Assembly (NCBI GenBank): GCA_963995505.1
Contig: OZ023182.1
Span: 7,060,707-7,124,706, forward strand
Source of the DNA: Hypericum androsaemum
Taxonomy: Eukaryota > Streptophyta > Magnoliopsida > Malpighiales > Hypericaceae
Reading direction: 5' to 3'
DNA: 64,000 bases
The position numbers were made by a program, and so were the translations under genes. Positions 41,501 to 56,500 of the stretch are shown one piece after another. The notes beneath the pieces are model-generated. The model was given only the letters and a program-made list of their open reading frames with translations. It made no database searches and was not told where the DNA came from. Positions within the stretch are counted from its first letter, which is position 1, and the number at the start of each line of letters is the position of its first letter.

Positions 41501-44500
41501 GCTTGCGTCAACTCCGGTCAACCATGGAATTCAAGATCTTCTCTGCTTTTATCTGGAAACCCAAAAATAATTTCCAGGAGCGAAGACCAACGGGTAGAGC
41601 CTTTTGTTGAAAACTTTGTGCTCGAAAGACTTTCTGTACAAAGTCCTGTTCGGGTAAGATTCTTGTATGCTCGTACTATTTTGTTCATTTTTGTCCTGGA
41701 ATCCTGTCATTTTTTCTTTTGCATGAATTGTTGATGCGAAATTGGGTGGCTGTGAATGACTCGTGGCTTCGGATTATGCTTCCAAATGCACCAGAAATTT
41801 TTTTCTTTTTCCTGTCCGGGAATGAATATGCCTTGAGAAGGAGCATTCATGAGTGTGTTTGTATGTCTTTTGGTGATTTATATATGCAATTTTCTTCATC
41901 TGGAGATCAGGGCTTACAGTTTAGTTTCCGGAGTTACCATAAGTTTGAAGACTTGGTTGTTGAACCTTCTGTCAACTGCTGGGATTAGATAGCATGAACT
42001 GTGGAAAGTTGGTCATGGATTGGATGTCCTCTTGGTTGATAAATCACTAGTCATGGTCGGTTAAGATGGCTAACATTCAGAAACTTGAGGTTCATAAACG
42101 AACCGAGTATTTCGTTGGTTCTTAGGGGGACCACTTTGGTGGTAGTTGGTATTCAGTCACAATGTTAAGATTTCGTAGTTCAGAACCTGGTAATTGCACC
42201 CTGGCTAACCGGAAAAAAAAAACAAAGCCAGAAGTTGTAAGCTTATAGAGCAAAGGATCATGCTTTTGATCTCGGCCTGCTTTATCAGTTGCCTAATTTG
42301 ATATACACGTGAGTTGGTTTCATCTGTTTCATATTATCAAAAGGATACAGTGTCCAGATTATAAGCTGTCAATATGTTGGTCTTGGATGCAGCACACATG
42401 TTCTTCCTTCCTTTTAAGTAACTGGTAATATCATGGCAAACATCTGAATCACATGATTTCGATCTCCTGGTTTCATGTGTATCGATAAGATCATCATTCT
42501 TTTGATTGGGGTGCCATATCTAACCCTTGAAGCTTTTATAGGTGTTGTTTGATGTAGTTCCAACCATGAAATTTCGGGATGCCATTGAATTAATTGGTAT
42601 GCAACCAGTTGCCTCTACGCTAGCAGCTTGGAGAAGGTACACAAACAATTTTTGTGCTGCTTTTTTGCTAGATATGTTTCGTTCAGGATACATTTACCAG
42701 GGGGCCTGACGTGTCGCAACCATGTGTCAGACTGTGCATCTCTTTTATTTATCAACACAAATCAGGTGGTGCAATTGTCATAATGAGCATGTTTGTGTGA
42801 ACCTTATTCTTAGAATACATCCTGCAAGTTTCCTATTTCTTTCCTTGTGTACTTTGACCTTCCTAGCATTTCTGCTTGGGCTATATGATAAGATTTTACT
42901 TTTGTGCATTTGTCAGGATGCAAGATATCGAACTTATGCATATGCGGTATGCTTTACAATCTACTGTTCTTGCTCTTGGACTGATAGAAAGGAGTTCAAA
43001 AGAAGAAACAGAAATTCACCGTCACTCAGCATTATGCCATTTGAAGGACTTGAAAAGTCATCTGGAGGCTATTACAAATCCTCCACGCAAGGTTAACCTG
43101 CTACCACTTTGATTTTCCTTGCCTTGTTCACAAAGGGGTTGAGGGATAGGAAGATAGCTCAGCCATTCTTTTATCGGGCCTCATACATTTAAGATGTAGC
43201 ATCACACTTCCCTTAGTTTAAGGATGCTTACAGATTGCAGATGTTGGGTTTCAACTGAATTTTACAAATATCATGCTCTACAGTTTACTGTTAAATTTTT
43301 TCATGCTTGATCCATTTTTTCTATTAGTTTGTTGGCAAAATTTTAATTCCGTGAAATTTGACGCATTGTGCAGTTATTGACGGTGAATATCATAATTTCG
43401 CTGCTACATATGGATGAGAGCTCTCTCAACTTGACGCATAGTGCCTCAGGGAGCTTCTACGAATCACTGTCTACATGTGCTTCAGACCATACCGATGCCA
43501 ACACCTCTGAAGGGGGAAATAAAATGATCATTTCTGTGACAGGATTCTTGCTTGAAATATTACGCCTCAATGTTCCATCAAGCATGGGTGAAGATCATGT
43601 TGGCAATGGTGTCCTAAACACAAGTGTAAAGCAGGCCTTAGAGTGGAGAATGATGGTTGCTAAACGTTTCATTGAAGATGCCCAATGGCGTTTGTCTATC
43701 TTGGAGAGTCTTTTACCATTGTCTGACCGGAAATGGAGATGGAAGGAAGCTTTGACTATCCTGCGTGCAGCACCATCAAAGCTTCTTAACCTGTAAATTT
43801 GCCATACTTTCTTTTCCCACTTCTGTTTTCCCTTGAACTGAATATTCATGTCAATTATGTGTGATATGCATGCATGATTTTTAGATGGTTCCCTCTCCTT
43901 TTTAATCAATGATACTATCTGCAGTTTGGTTGATGCAACCTGGATTTTATTTTTGCCAATGAGCAAGGATTTAATTAGAAGAAACCAAGGGGATTTTCAT
44001 CAAGAGAGGGCCTATTACAATCCTCTAATTTTTTTTTGACAAAGTTCAACCCACTAAAGTATTTCCCTCTATGGCCAAATTAACTTGGTTTCTTTCTAAA
44101 AACGAATCCTCACATAATTCCCTCCATGCAATTAACTACACTTGAGAGCTAGTTGCAAGTCTGCAGCATCGTATTACTATCCTCTATTACACACTGACGC
44201 AACAATGATGTCTCCTTCGATTTTTCAGTTGCATGCAGAGAGCTAAATATGATATTGGAGAAGAAGCAGTCCATCGGTTTTCGTTGTCAGCTGAAGACAG
44301 AGCCACTCTTGAATTGGCCGAATGGGTTGATGGTGCCTTCAAAAGAGCATCCGAGTCCCAATTGGTAATCTTGAACCTTTCTTTTAGTACTTACAAAAAC
44401 TTTAGCACAATTGGCTTCATGGTTTTTCTTGCTTGCTGTCAATTTCCGGTTTCTCACTGAAGTGCAGACTCTGAGAATTAATGTGATATATGTAGTTGTG

Positions 44501-47500
44501 TGTTAACAAAGAATCTTTTAGATGCTAAACTCGATGGCATTATCTTAGTTCAGGTGTTATTTGCAATTGTACCAGGTCACTCTGTTTTCCGAATGTCTTT
44601 TTCTTTTTCTGCTCGTGTCTGATTTCAAAGGTTTTTGGTGGATGCCATTCTCGTTGTTGCACAACTTGCATTCATTTTTTTTTTGTTGAGTGTTCTTGTT
44701 GCTGCATTCTGCTGTCTCAAGTGAATAAAGCCTTAGAATGTATCATACTTTTTTATGCAAACACTGTATTTTACTTGTTGCATCATGATTTCCTGTCCAA
44801 AGGCAAGTGAGAACCTAAGTTTAAAATTTCTTGCACACCTTGTTCTGTACCAGGTTGAAGATGCTGTATCTCGAGCTGCTGATGGAGCTTCTACGGTGCA
44901 AGATTTGGATTTCTCTTCTTTGCGTTCTCAATTGGGCCCATTGGCAGCTGTAAGTGGCTGCGAGATTATGAGACTATTTCTCGTTGGTAAAGGGTCGTAG
45001 TTTCTTCAATGTTTATTTTTTTGATTTTTGTGCCAGATTCTTTTATGTATTGACGTGGCTGCAACTTCTGCAAGGTCAGTAGCTATGTCCAAACAACTTC
45101 TGGATCAGGTAATACATTCTCTTTGTACGAATAGTTTCTCTTTCCTCCTCCATAGGTTTGAGGCCAGTTCACTGTTCATACATGTTTATTCCTTAGACAT
45201 AAACCACACAGATACCCTAGTTGAGTATGATCTTCTTCCTTTTTTTCAGTTAAGTCCATACATACCCTTGAGGTTCTTATAGTACATAGCCAAAATTGAT
45301 CGTATCAACTACTCCATTGACCTCGTAATTTTATTAGCGCTGTTCAAAAATTAAATTTATGCCAATGTTGCTACAGAGGCGGTTTCATGCGGATTCTGAT
45401 CGCTGATGTTCTATGCATATACTTAGTGAAGGGGTTTTATGTGAGGATAGTGTTGAGTCTTTTGAGTCTCGGGGACTAGTAATATGTGTTTCCTATTGGC
45501 ATTATGCCATAACTTAATCTACTCGTATTTCTTTTTGAGGCACGCCAAGTTATGTTGAATATGTTATGAAAAGAGGATCTGGATACTTGCTACGTCAGAC
45601 TTGCTGGTGCTACCTTGCGTACCTTGCATTTCAACTGGAATTCGTCATTCTTTCTTCATATAACTGAATGGTTCAAAATGGTCTCCTTTTATTCTTGTAC
45701 AAAATCTGACCTGCATAACATGCAGGCGCAAGTAATGCTGTCTGAGATATATCCTGGAGGTTCTCCGAAAATAGGCTCTACGTATTGGGATCAGATCCAT
45801 GATGTTGGAATCATTTCTGTGTCAAGACGTGTGCTCAAGCGTCTGTTAGAGTTCTTGGAACAGGTAAGTGATTTTTCCTGCACAAGACACACACACACAC
45901 ACACACATTTGATTTCTCTTGCATATTATTCGTTAATTTACAACTAGGTCCTTAGCTAAGATCTTATCTCTTATTCAGGCGTGTATGATGTTTCTCAATA
46001 TACTCCAGTGCCTTAATTTGTGATTGAATTGAATAGTGAGTCAGTTGGAAGGGTCCTAAATCCTTGGTTGATTGTAGCAAAATGGTATTTTCGGCATGCT
46101 TTTGGAAGTATCAATGACTCTAAATTAGCTGGTTAAGATGAAAAATGATATTTTGTTAACTTGTGCTTTGCCTGTTTTGGCTACTAGTTTCATTTTACAA
46201 TCTTTGGTGGGCTGGAAAAAAAAAAAATTTTGGTTGGATATGTTCCTTCTAGGATGACAGCCTGGGACTTCAGACAATGATGACTGGAGATAATTTTATT
46301 GCATCAATGAAAGAGACACTCCGGCAAGGGCAAAGAGAACGTACAATTGTTATTCTTAATCAGATGATTGAAGATGCTTATAAGGGCAAGCGACAGTTTC
46401 TGAGTGGTAATTGTTACTTCATGTTCTCTATATCTAAGGATTGATTACTTTTGTGTCCTGGTTCACTGGGGGATATTGCCTGTCTGATGGACTTTCTAAT
46501 ATATGCTGTTAAGGGAAACTTCATAATCTTGCAAGAGCAATTGCTGATGAAGAAGCAGGCTCTGAACAGAGAATGTTATCCGACCTTGACAAAGATGGTG
46601 TTCTTGGTCTTGGGCTTAAAGCTGTCAAGCCAAAGCAGAAAAATTTAGTGGTGGAAGAGAATGGAATGCAGCCTGTGGTGTCTGACACAGATACTGATAA
46701 GAAATTGTTTGGTCCACTAAGCGCCAAGCCCACTACGTACCTGTCTCAGTTTATCCTTCATATTGCTGCTATTGGTGACATAGTTGATGGGACAGATACT
46801 ACCCATGACTTCAACTTTTTCTCTGTAGTTTATGAGTGGCCTAAAGATGTAAGTCATTTTATCATTTTGATCAAGGAGAACATCAAATTCTCAATGTATT
46901 TATCTGTATCCTGCAAACTAACGTTTTGGTTACATGCAACGGTTAAGCAAAAATATAAGGACTAGTGTTAGAATTGATTTTCTAATCTCACCAGCATGTA
47001 TACCTTACTCTATCTTCCTGGACAAGGTATTTACATAAGAAAGGGGGGAAAACCTAGTGGTACCCTGCTCTGGCTTCTGTCAGAATCAGTATCCGCTTAT
47101 GTTTGCCTGAAGGTATTGCATGTAGAATAGGTGCTATAAATTTAGCAGTAGTCAGTAGTTGAAAATCCACCCCTTTTCTCGGAACCAACAACCGTTAGGG
47201 GTTATATGTTGATGTTGAAAACAGAGCTTGTTGCAGATTGGTTAATGTGAATTTCTGTGAAACCATTTGTGCTCCCCAGACCTGCTTCAAGTGTGGGATT
47301 CAAAATATGCTTTTCATATTCACTGTTTTCCTGATATATTTATTCTTTGCTGCTTCAGCTTTTAACTCGCTTGGTATTTGACCGAGGAAGTACGGATGCA
47401 GCAGCAAAAGCAGCTGACATTATGGGTTCTGATTTTGTTCATGAGATAATTTCTGCATGTGTTCCCCCTGTGTATCCACCACGGTCTGGTCATGGATGGG

Positions 47501-50500
47501 CGTGCATTCCTGTCATCCCAACATATTCTAAGAGCTGTTCTGAGAATAGAGCACTGTCTCCTTCCTCTAAAGATGCTAAGCCTAATTGCTACAGTCATTC
47601 CTCATCGGCTCCTGGATTCCCTTTGTACCCCCTCCAGTTGGATATCATGAAACATCTGGTTAAAATATCTCCTGTCAGGACCGTGTTAGCATGTGTTTTT
47701 GGGAGTGGTATCTTGTATAACAGCAACGACTCCTCGATCTCTGGCTCTCTGGATGGTTCATTTTTGCAGGGTCCTGATTCTGACAGAATGTTTTATGAAT
47801 TTGCTCTCGATCATTCCGAAAGGTATTTTGATTGCTTTTTATATGTTGGTTTAGTCAGTATAGACTGAATGCTATTGAATGTAAAGAAGGCGGTAATCTA
47901 ATTGAATTGGTGTTCAAAATTGATTCAGTCGAATCTTAATTAGCCACTCATTAGAACTTTCTTTTGAAAATGAAACCAGGTTCCCGACCTTGAATCGATG
48001 GATTCAAATGCAGACTAATCTGCACCGAGTTTCTGAATTTGCTGTACCAACTGATCAAAGTGCTACTGACAGAGAGGTCCAGTCTGATATGAGAGGTGCT
48101 CTTAAGAGACTTAGGGAGCACGACAGTGATTCTGATTCAGAGGTTGATGACATTGTTGGCAGTAGCAACAGGGCATCAGCTTTGGCTGAGCTAAGCTGCC
48201 ATGATGATGCAGCTTCTGCTGGTCGGCAGGAGTCCAACAGATCATTATCATTTGAACACGATTCGATGGCTTATCTTTCCTTGGATTGGGAGAACGAAGA
48301 ACCATGCAAGAAAGCCGTGGAGCGGTATTCCTTCATACTTTTTAATCCTTCTCTGTTGGTATTCCGACTTATGTCCCTTTAGGTTAGCCTGTTCTTGTAT
48401 GGAAATCAGTTTATGGTCTCCTTATATGATCTTGGTTCTTACATTGTGCATCCCTGAGCAATGCACATTATTTGATTGATTAGCTTTTGTAGCTGTAGTT
48501 TTCCCTTAAAGGCTGTCTGAAACTCAGAGTATGCTATATAACTGATTCCTTTTCCTAGGGAATTCCTTGAGGATTGTTTCTGCATGATTCTTCCCGCAAC
48601 TTCTTCTTGATGTCTTTTCTTTTGTTGCCTTCTCGATGTTTTATGGGAGCCAATAATGCCATTGCATTTTAGTTTTCTGTATGGTGAGAATTGTAACTTT
48701 ACTGCTACTGTAACTTCTTGCAGATTGATTGGCGAAGGAAAACTGATGGATGCTCTTGCACTTTCTGATCGCTTCTTACGCGATGGAGCTTCAGATCAGT
48801 TGCTTCAGTTGCTCATTGAAGATGGTGAAGATGATGTTTTGGTCTCTGGGGAGTCTCAAGTTCATGGAGGCAATAGCACCCACAATGATAGCTGGAAATA
48901 TTGTCTGCGTTTGAAGAATAAACAAGTGGCAGCTAGACTAGCCCTCAAGTATGTAAGCTGTTTTCTGCAAGTGTTGAGGATACCTTCTTACTCTACTCAT
49001 GTTGTATAACCGAACCTTGATTCCAGGTACTTGCATAAATGGGAACTCGACCCGGCTCTTGATGTACTTACTATGTGCAGCTGTCACCTGCCTGAGGGCG
49101 ATCTAATAAAGGATGAGGTTTTTTTAGAGTTGTTGTCATTCTTGTTAATATCACGCCTTAGATAGGATTCTCATGGTCTTCTCATATTCCTCTCTTGAAC
49201 TTACACTTTTCTTTTGGTACCTAGGTCTTTCAAATGAGACAAGCTTTGCTGAGTTATAGTCATATATTAAGTGCCGATGATCATTTTAGCAGCTGGCAAG
49301 AGGTTAACTCTCTTCTTTTTTGATGAATGCAGACTCAAATATTCCTGGAGCTTTGTGTTGCTTCTTTTATAATACCGATTTCTGATTCTATTTGTCATTG
49401 TGTGAAATACTGGAACTGTTAGGTTGAAACAGAATGCAAGACAGATCCTGAGGGCCTGGCACTGAGATTAGCTGGGAAAGGAGCTGTTTCGGCTGCTCTT
49501 GAGGTGGCAGAGAGTGCTGCATTATCAGTGGATTTAAGGAGAGAACTGCAAGGTCGGCAACTGGTGAAGCTTCTAACTGCAGATCCCCTTAGTGGTGGAG
49601 GTCCAGCAGAAGCTTCACGCTTTCTTTCATCCCTGCGTGATTCGGATGATGCTTTGCCAGTTGCAATGGGTGCAATGCAGCTTTTACCAAACCTACGATC
49701 AAAACAGCTTCTTGTAATCAACTGTTCCTCTTTCTTTAGTTTTCTTTTACTTGTAAATTCTTATTTTTCTCACTGCTGGCTATTTTTCTGTTCATATTTG
49801 AAGGTTCACTTTTTCCTAAAAAGAAAAGATGGGAATCTATCTGAAGTTGGAGTTCGACGGCTCAACTCATGGGCGTTAGGCCTTCGAGTTCTTGCTTCTT
49901 TGCCATTGCCATGGCAGCAAAGGTGTTCTTCCTTGCACGAACACCCTCATTTGATATTGGAGGTCCTACTCATGAGGAACCAGCTGCAGTCTGCTGCCCT
50001 GGTATAGTGATTCCCTCCTTAGAATTGCACAATCTAATTTTCTTCATAGGTCTCTTCACTTTACTGCTCCAGTGGTTATTTATTCTTTGATAAAGTTGTC
50101 GGACTTATGGCAAGGGAAAATGTTCATTTTCTCTCTTCGATTGAATTAAACATGCTTCGGTAGGTGTATCTAGACCTTTGACAATAGAAGGACTACTAAC
50201 TTGTCTACTATATAGTATATAGTCCCCGTCAACAAGATTAAAACATCTTAACCCAACCATGCAAAAAACTAGAATTCTTTGTTAATTCTCCAATTTTCTC
50301 CCATAAACCAGACAGGAAATAAGTATTGTTTCTGCAAAATCTTTCGTTTCACTGTCACCAAGTAAACTGAAATCGATTGAGCTTACCAATAAAAGAAAAC
50401 TTGAACAGCTTGAGGGATTGCAGTGTCTTATGTTTCTCTCCCTTAGGAACGTGCCACCCTGACTCAGAGACGTCCCTGCAAAAGTTTGTTGTACCCTGCT

Positions 50501-53500
50501 GATTTCCAATATTTTTAATTCTACGGGTAATTTTCGTTGCAGATCATCAAAGAGTTTCCTCAGTTGAGAGATTGCAGCTTGATTGTGTCATATGCTGCTA
50601 AAGCTATCGCCATTAGCATCAGGTCACCCTCCAGAGAAACTCGTGTTTCTGTATCTGGGACAAAACCAAAGCCCAAGATGAGAGCTGGCATGCCTGCAAG
50701 GCCATCTTTTACTAGCAGTTTAAGCAACCTGCAGAAAGAGGCCCGCAGAGCTTTCTCTTGGGCACCACGAAATTCTGGAGACAAGAGTAGTCCTAGAGAT
50801 GCGCACCGGAAGAGGAAGAGTTCTGGATTGACACCATCAGAAAAAATTTCGTGGGAGGCAATGGCCGGAATCCAGGAGGATCATGTTTCTTCGTTTCCTG
50901 CTGATGGGCAGGAAAGACTCACTTCTGTTTTGATTGCTGAGGAATGGATGCTAACTGGTGACCCCAAAAAAGATGAAGCTGTTCGTGCATCCCATCATTT
51001 TGAAAGTGCTCCTGACATTGTTCTTTTCAAGGTAAGCTTGCATATCTTAAGAATGCACTCTGATAATTAGGGGTTAACTTGTTCATCTCCTGAAGAAGCA
51101 TGTCGAACTTCAAGCTTGCATGCTGGCTGGGCCATGCAGTTGCCTGTGAGACCATGTAATCTGTTACTCGGTTGTTTCGACAAGGAAATATTTCGCTTGA
51201 GGGGGCCAAGGGGACACCCCTGTACATCAACTCAATTTGGAGGATCTATTATTATTGTTTGTGAAATAAGCAAAATCTGTGACTACCCAAATATTTCCCT
51301 TGTATCAAAAAGACAAAGGTCCACGGCATCCATCCACAAAGTTGTAATAGGGTGTTTCCTGCACATGAAAAGATGTTCTATTTCTCTCTCCTAGGCCTAT
51401 TAATTGTAAAGGAGCACTTCCACGCTTTTCTGCTTGCAGTCAATTCAAAATCTACTCCACTCCCCCTTTTCCCTACCCCATCAAAACCACTATGAGCCCA
51501 TGCACGTTACTCCTTTCTGAGCAATGATGCAGTATTTCTCATGGTCTCTTCTTATTTCAATAACTCACTGTTTTTTTTCAAATTTATGCTAGCGAGCTGA
51601 AGGTTTTAACTTTTTGTTACTTGTAGGCTCTCCTTTCATTGTGTTCTGATGAGTCCACTTCTGCCAAAAGTGCTCTGGACCTGTGCATGAATCAGATGAA
51701 GACTGTATTGAGTTCTCAACAGTTGCCTGAGAATGCATCCATGGAAGTGATTGGTCGAGCATATCATGCGACAGAGACATTTGTCCAGGTATTTGAGCTT
51801 GCAAGATGGAAAACTTTCTGGGTTCAACCCTCAAAGTGATTGCAGTTACTTTGATATTATCATTGTGATGGAACGACTGAAAGTTTTTGCTATTTTCTTC
51901 TTTTTTTTTGAGAGAAAGTTTTTGCTATTTTCTCAGGGGCTTCTTTTACTTTGATATTGTCATTGTGATGGAACGACTGAAAGTTTTTGCTATTTTTTCA
52001 GGGGCTTCTTTATGCTAAATCTCTTCTAAGGAAGCTTGTTGGGGGGAGTGAATTGTCTGGTTTTTTTGAGAGGAGCAGGGATGTTGACGACACCTCTTCT
52101 GATGCTGGTAGTTCTAGCATTGGAAGTCAGTCCACGGATGAACTATCTGAAATCTTGTCCCAGGCTGACTTATGGCTTGCACGTGCTGAGTTGCTTCAGA
52201 GCCTTCTCGGTTCAGGAATAGCTGCTTCTCTTGATGATATTGCTGATAAAGAGTCTTCAGCTCGATTGCGTGATAGGTTAGTTACTGAAGAGCGGTATAG
52301 CATGGCAGTATACACGTGCAGGAAGTGTAAGGTAATTGTCAGTATCCTGACTAAAGGGTTGCGCTCTATCTTGATCTGGATATCCTGAATTTCTGTTGCT
52401 TCTGCCAGATTGATGTTTTCCCGGTGTGGAATGCGTGGGGGCATGCTTTAATTCGGATGGAGCGCTATGCACAAGCTCGAGTGAAGTTCAAGTACAGTAA
52501 TTTTGTGTGGTTCTGCTTTGATTTTTCTGTCTCAAGTTACATTCTGTTTCTTGGATGTGCTCAGTGTTTGGGTGGAACGTTTGGTGGTTTCAGGCAAGCG
52601 CTTCAATTGTACAAGGGTGAACTTGCTCCTGTCATTGCAGAGATAATTAACACCATAGAAGGAGGTCCACCCGTGGATGTTTCTGCCGCTCGGTCTATGT
52701 AAGACGGCTGACAGTTCTTGACTTTTTTAAATTGGTCTGTGTAGACTGCATCCGTTTATGTCATGTATTTGCATGCTCGTGGCATATCGGTAAGCATTGG
52801 TTGGGCTTGTTCTACTGAAAACTTTTCTGAGAAAATATCTTACTAGATTGCTTTTATTTTGTCTGCGACCATCTTTGACTTTCTTGCTAGAGAGTACTTA
52901 GCTTATCCGGATGAGATAGGTCGGAATTGTAATCACGACAAATTTATTTTTTGATCTCCAAGATGATCAAGGAGTATGATGAAAGAAGATAACCGATTCT
53001 TTTATTTACTTTATATTTAAGTAAATACATCAATGACAGAAATTGGTATGATTAATATTTAGTTTTATGTTAATTATTTTTGGAGGAAACTTGCGCTACC
53101 ATTTTCTGGACTGGCATAATAATTTGTTGTCCTCGTGGATGATGGACTCGAGTTCAGTTTATGGTTAGATATTGCTACATTTACTTTTAATTCTCCAATT
53201 TCAAGATTTTAGTGACTAAAGATTGGTTTCTGTTCTACCTGGAGTTGGACTTTGCATATTAGTGTTGTTTATTGAGCTCTTTATACTTTCTACAATGAGC
53301 TATGATCTGATCAGGTTATTGAACAGAATAAATAGGATGCAATGATTTAGCCATCGTTGTTTCCAGAATCTAATTCCTTAGTCATTCTGCGCAGGTATGA
53401 GCATTTGGCCAAGAGCGCGCCTACAATCTTGGATGATTCTCTTTCTGCCGATTCATATCTTAATGTACTGTACATGCCATCCACGTTCCCACGATCAGAG

Positions 53501-56500
53501 AGGTCCAGGCGATCTCAAGAGTCAACAAATAATAATTCGTCAAATAACTTCGATTTTGACGATGGGCCTCGGAGCAATCTGGACAACGCTCGCTATGTTG
53601 AATGTGTTAATTATCTACAAGACGTGAGTGTAGTTCCATCATTTTTCGTCTGTCCTCAACAGTCATCAATGCTCCTTTTTAGTTTCTGTGTTTGCAATTG
53701 CTGGGCTAGTTTCCTGGTATCTTTATTATCTCTACCATTGTGCTTATGGAAGTATCTGATTTTCTCATTTTGCAGTATGCTCGCTCACAGTTGATGGGAT
53801 TTATGTTTAAGCACGGACACTATGCCGATGCCTGCATGTTGTTCTTTCCTGCTAATTCTGTTCCACCTCCATCTCAACCGTCATCATTAGGAGTGGCAGT
53901 AACCTCATCGTCATCTCCCCAAAGATCAGATCCTCTGGCAACTGACTATGGAACTATTGATGATTTGTGTGAACTTTGTGTTGGTTACGGTGCAATGTCC
54001 GATCTGGAGGAAGTGATTTCAGCAAGAATGGTATCTGCTACACAGCAAGATGCATTAGTCAGCCAACATACTGCTGCTTCCCTTGCTCGTATTTGCACCT
54101 ATTGTGAATCTCATAGGCTTTTCAATTACCTGTACAAGTTCCAGGTACTTCAAATTCACCCTATGTCTCTTGTTGTTGTATTTGTTTCTTTATTTAAAAT
54201 GCTCGAGTCGAATCTTCGGAATGCTCTTCATAGCGGTGTCTTCCTATTACGACTGTTTTAAGGCTCAGCATTCAAGTCATTTGCATGATACACTCTGGAC
54301 AAGTATAATGATAGATTGTCTGGTGAAACCTCTCAGTGAAAAGATTTCTTGTATAAATATACTAAGACAGAAGGAATTTAAAATCTTACAGAGATGAACT
54401 GACAGAGATGTCTTAAAGGTTTTGCTGGTTGTCATAATTGGGAGGAATTTTAAACCTTACTTAAGGTTTGTTATGGTACTGTACCCATGGTGCCTCATTA
54501 AGTGCGAACTGTAAAAAGAACAGTTTACTTTCTAGTAATGGGACATGAAATAGCCCAATTTGCTGCAAGCTCCGGTGAGGAAATTTTTGGGTCATGAGAC
54601 AGCAGAACAGCAGGCACTGCCCTGTTAAACACGTGAACATCGGATCTTGAACTTTCTTTTCCATTTGACTTGGCAGGACCATAATGCAAGTCTTTTGCTT
54701 TCTAGTTACTGTCATCTTAATTCTACTCTACGGTTCAGGTCATCAAAAATGATCATGTTGCTGCTGGGCTTTGCTGTATTCAACTGTTTATGAATTCTTC
54801 TTCACAAGAGGAAGCAGTCAAACACTTGGAGCGTGCCAAGGTAGCTGTGCTTTATACTCTAGATGCATTCTTGCCTCCAATTGCAGAGCTGAAATGAAAG
54901 TATTTGAAAGAATGTCCATAGATTCACTCGTACCAAGTTAAATACTTTGTTCCTACTTGTGGTGGACAACGGGAGAAAACAAAAGCACTCGTTTTTTTCT
55001 CCCATAATTTGAGAAAGCTTTCTGAACCAGGGATGAAAATAGCGCCGAAGTAAAAGATCTGGCGGATTGGCTTATCAGGAAAAAATATAATATCTTAGCA
55101 GCTTGATGAGATGGTCCGAGTGTTAACTTCTCTGCTGCTGACATCACTCGGTTGAGTTTGTTAGATGTTATTAAAACTAATACCTGAAATAGTGCAATTT
55201 ATACCATTTTAGGCTAAACTTTCCTGTCTATTGAATCAATTTGCCGGTAATTGAGTTTTGAACTCTGAGCTCCGTCATAGAATATGAGCTCGAGGAAACA
55301 TTGTGTGTCACATGAAATAAATAGTGTAAGATATAAGCATAAAAAGAGTAAACTCTTGTAAGGACTTGAGGAATGAATCAATTGGCTATGTAAAAAGATT
55401 TATCCACAAGTCAACTACCACACTGTCATGTTCCTTATCCAGGCCATCTCTGTTATCTCGAGGACCTAATGTTCATCATTTCATGCAATGTAATTGATCA
55501 AAGGATATTGATGGCTTCGCTTACTTTGCAAATATTTATTTTACTTTTCTCTTTGGCTTTGTAGATGCATTTCGATGACGGATTATCAGCTCGATATAAA
55601 GGTGGAGAGTCGACGAAACTTGTAACCAAGGGTGCTCGAGGGAAAAGTGCTTCTGAAAAACTCTCCGAAGAAGGGCTTGTGAAGTTTTCAGCACGTGTAT
55701 CAATACAGGTAGCTGACCTCTTCCATTGAAATGGAAGGTTAATTAGTTTTTCTGGCCCCTTAGTATATACTTGGGAGGAACTTGCAGTTGCAATCTGTTA
55801 TTTTAACACAGTCGGTTCTTCCATGTTGTGTCATTTTGCAACTCCCAACAAAACTTTTCTGGAGATAAGTGCAATGTTTTGAAAGTAGAGTTCAATTCTG
55901 ATTCCTAGAAATTGTGCTTAGTTTGTTATTACCATGTTAAGGAATTGGAGTTCACCATGCGGAGTCCATTTGTTAAGAGCGACATCTTTTTCCTTTACGA
56001 CTCTTTTCTTAATACCATTTCCCTGGAACTTCTTATCCTCCTTAAATTTTACTAGAACATGAACATCCACTCATGACGCTAATGAGAAGGATTATTTATA
56101 CCGAGGTTGAGTGGCATGGTTCTGAGTTGTTAGTTTTTCATTTTAAATTCTGATCTTGTGTTTGGACCAAGTTTCTTCAGTCTAAATGCTCTCTGCAATT
56201 CTGTCGCTGAAATTATTGAATGCAATGCCTTGGTAGGTGGAAGTCGTGAAATCCTCACACGACTCTGAGGGATCACAGTGGCGGCATTCTCTCTTTGGTA
56301 ACCCTAATGATCCAGAAACCTTCAGGTGAATTTTCCAGTTTTCTAAAGCTTTGTGTTCTACTGTCAGCTGATAATTGCCTAAAAGTATCTATAAGCATCG
56401 ATTATAATCTTTTTGTGGCTAGTCTTTTGTCGAATAGCTGAGTTATTGCCCGGATTGAGATTTCTTTTATAACTCGGTTATTTATTTGTTTAGTTGCCAC

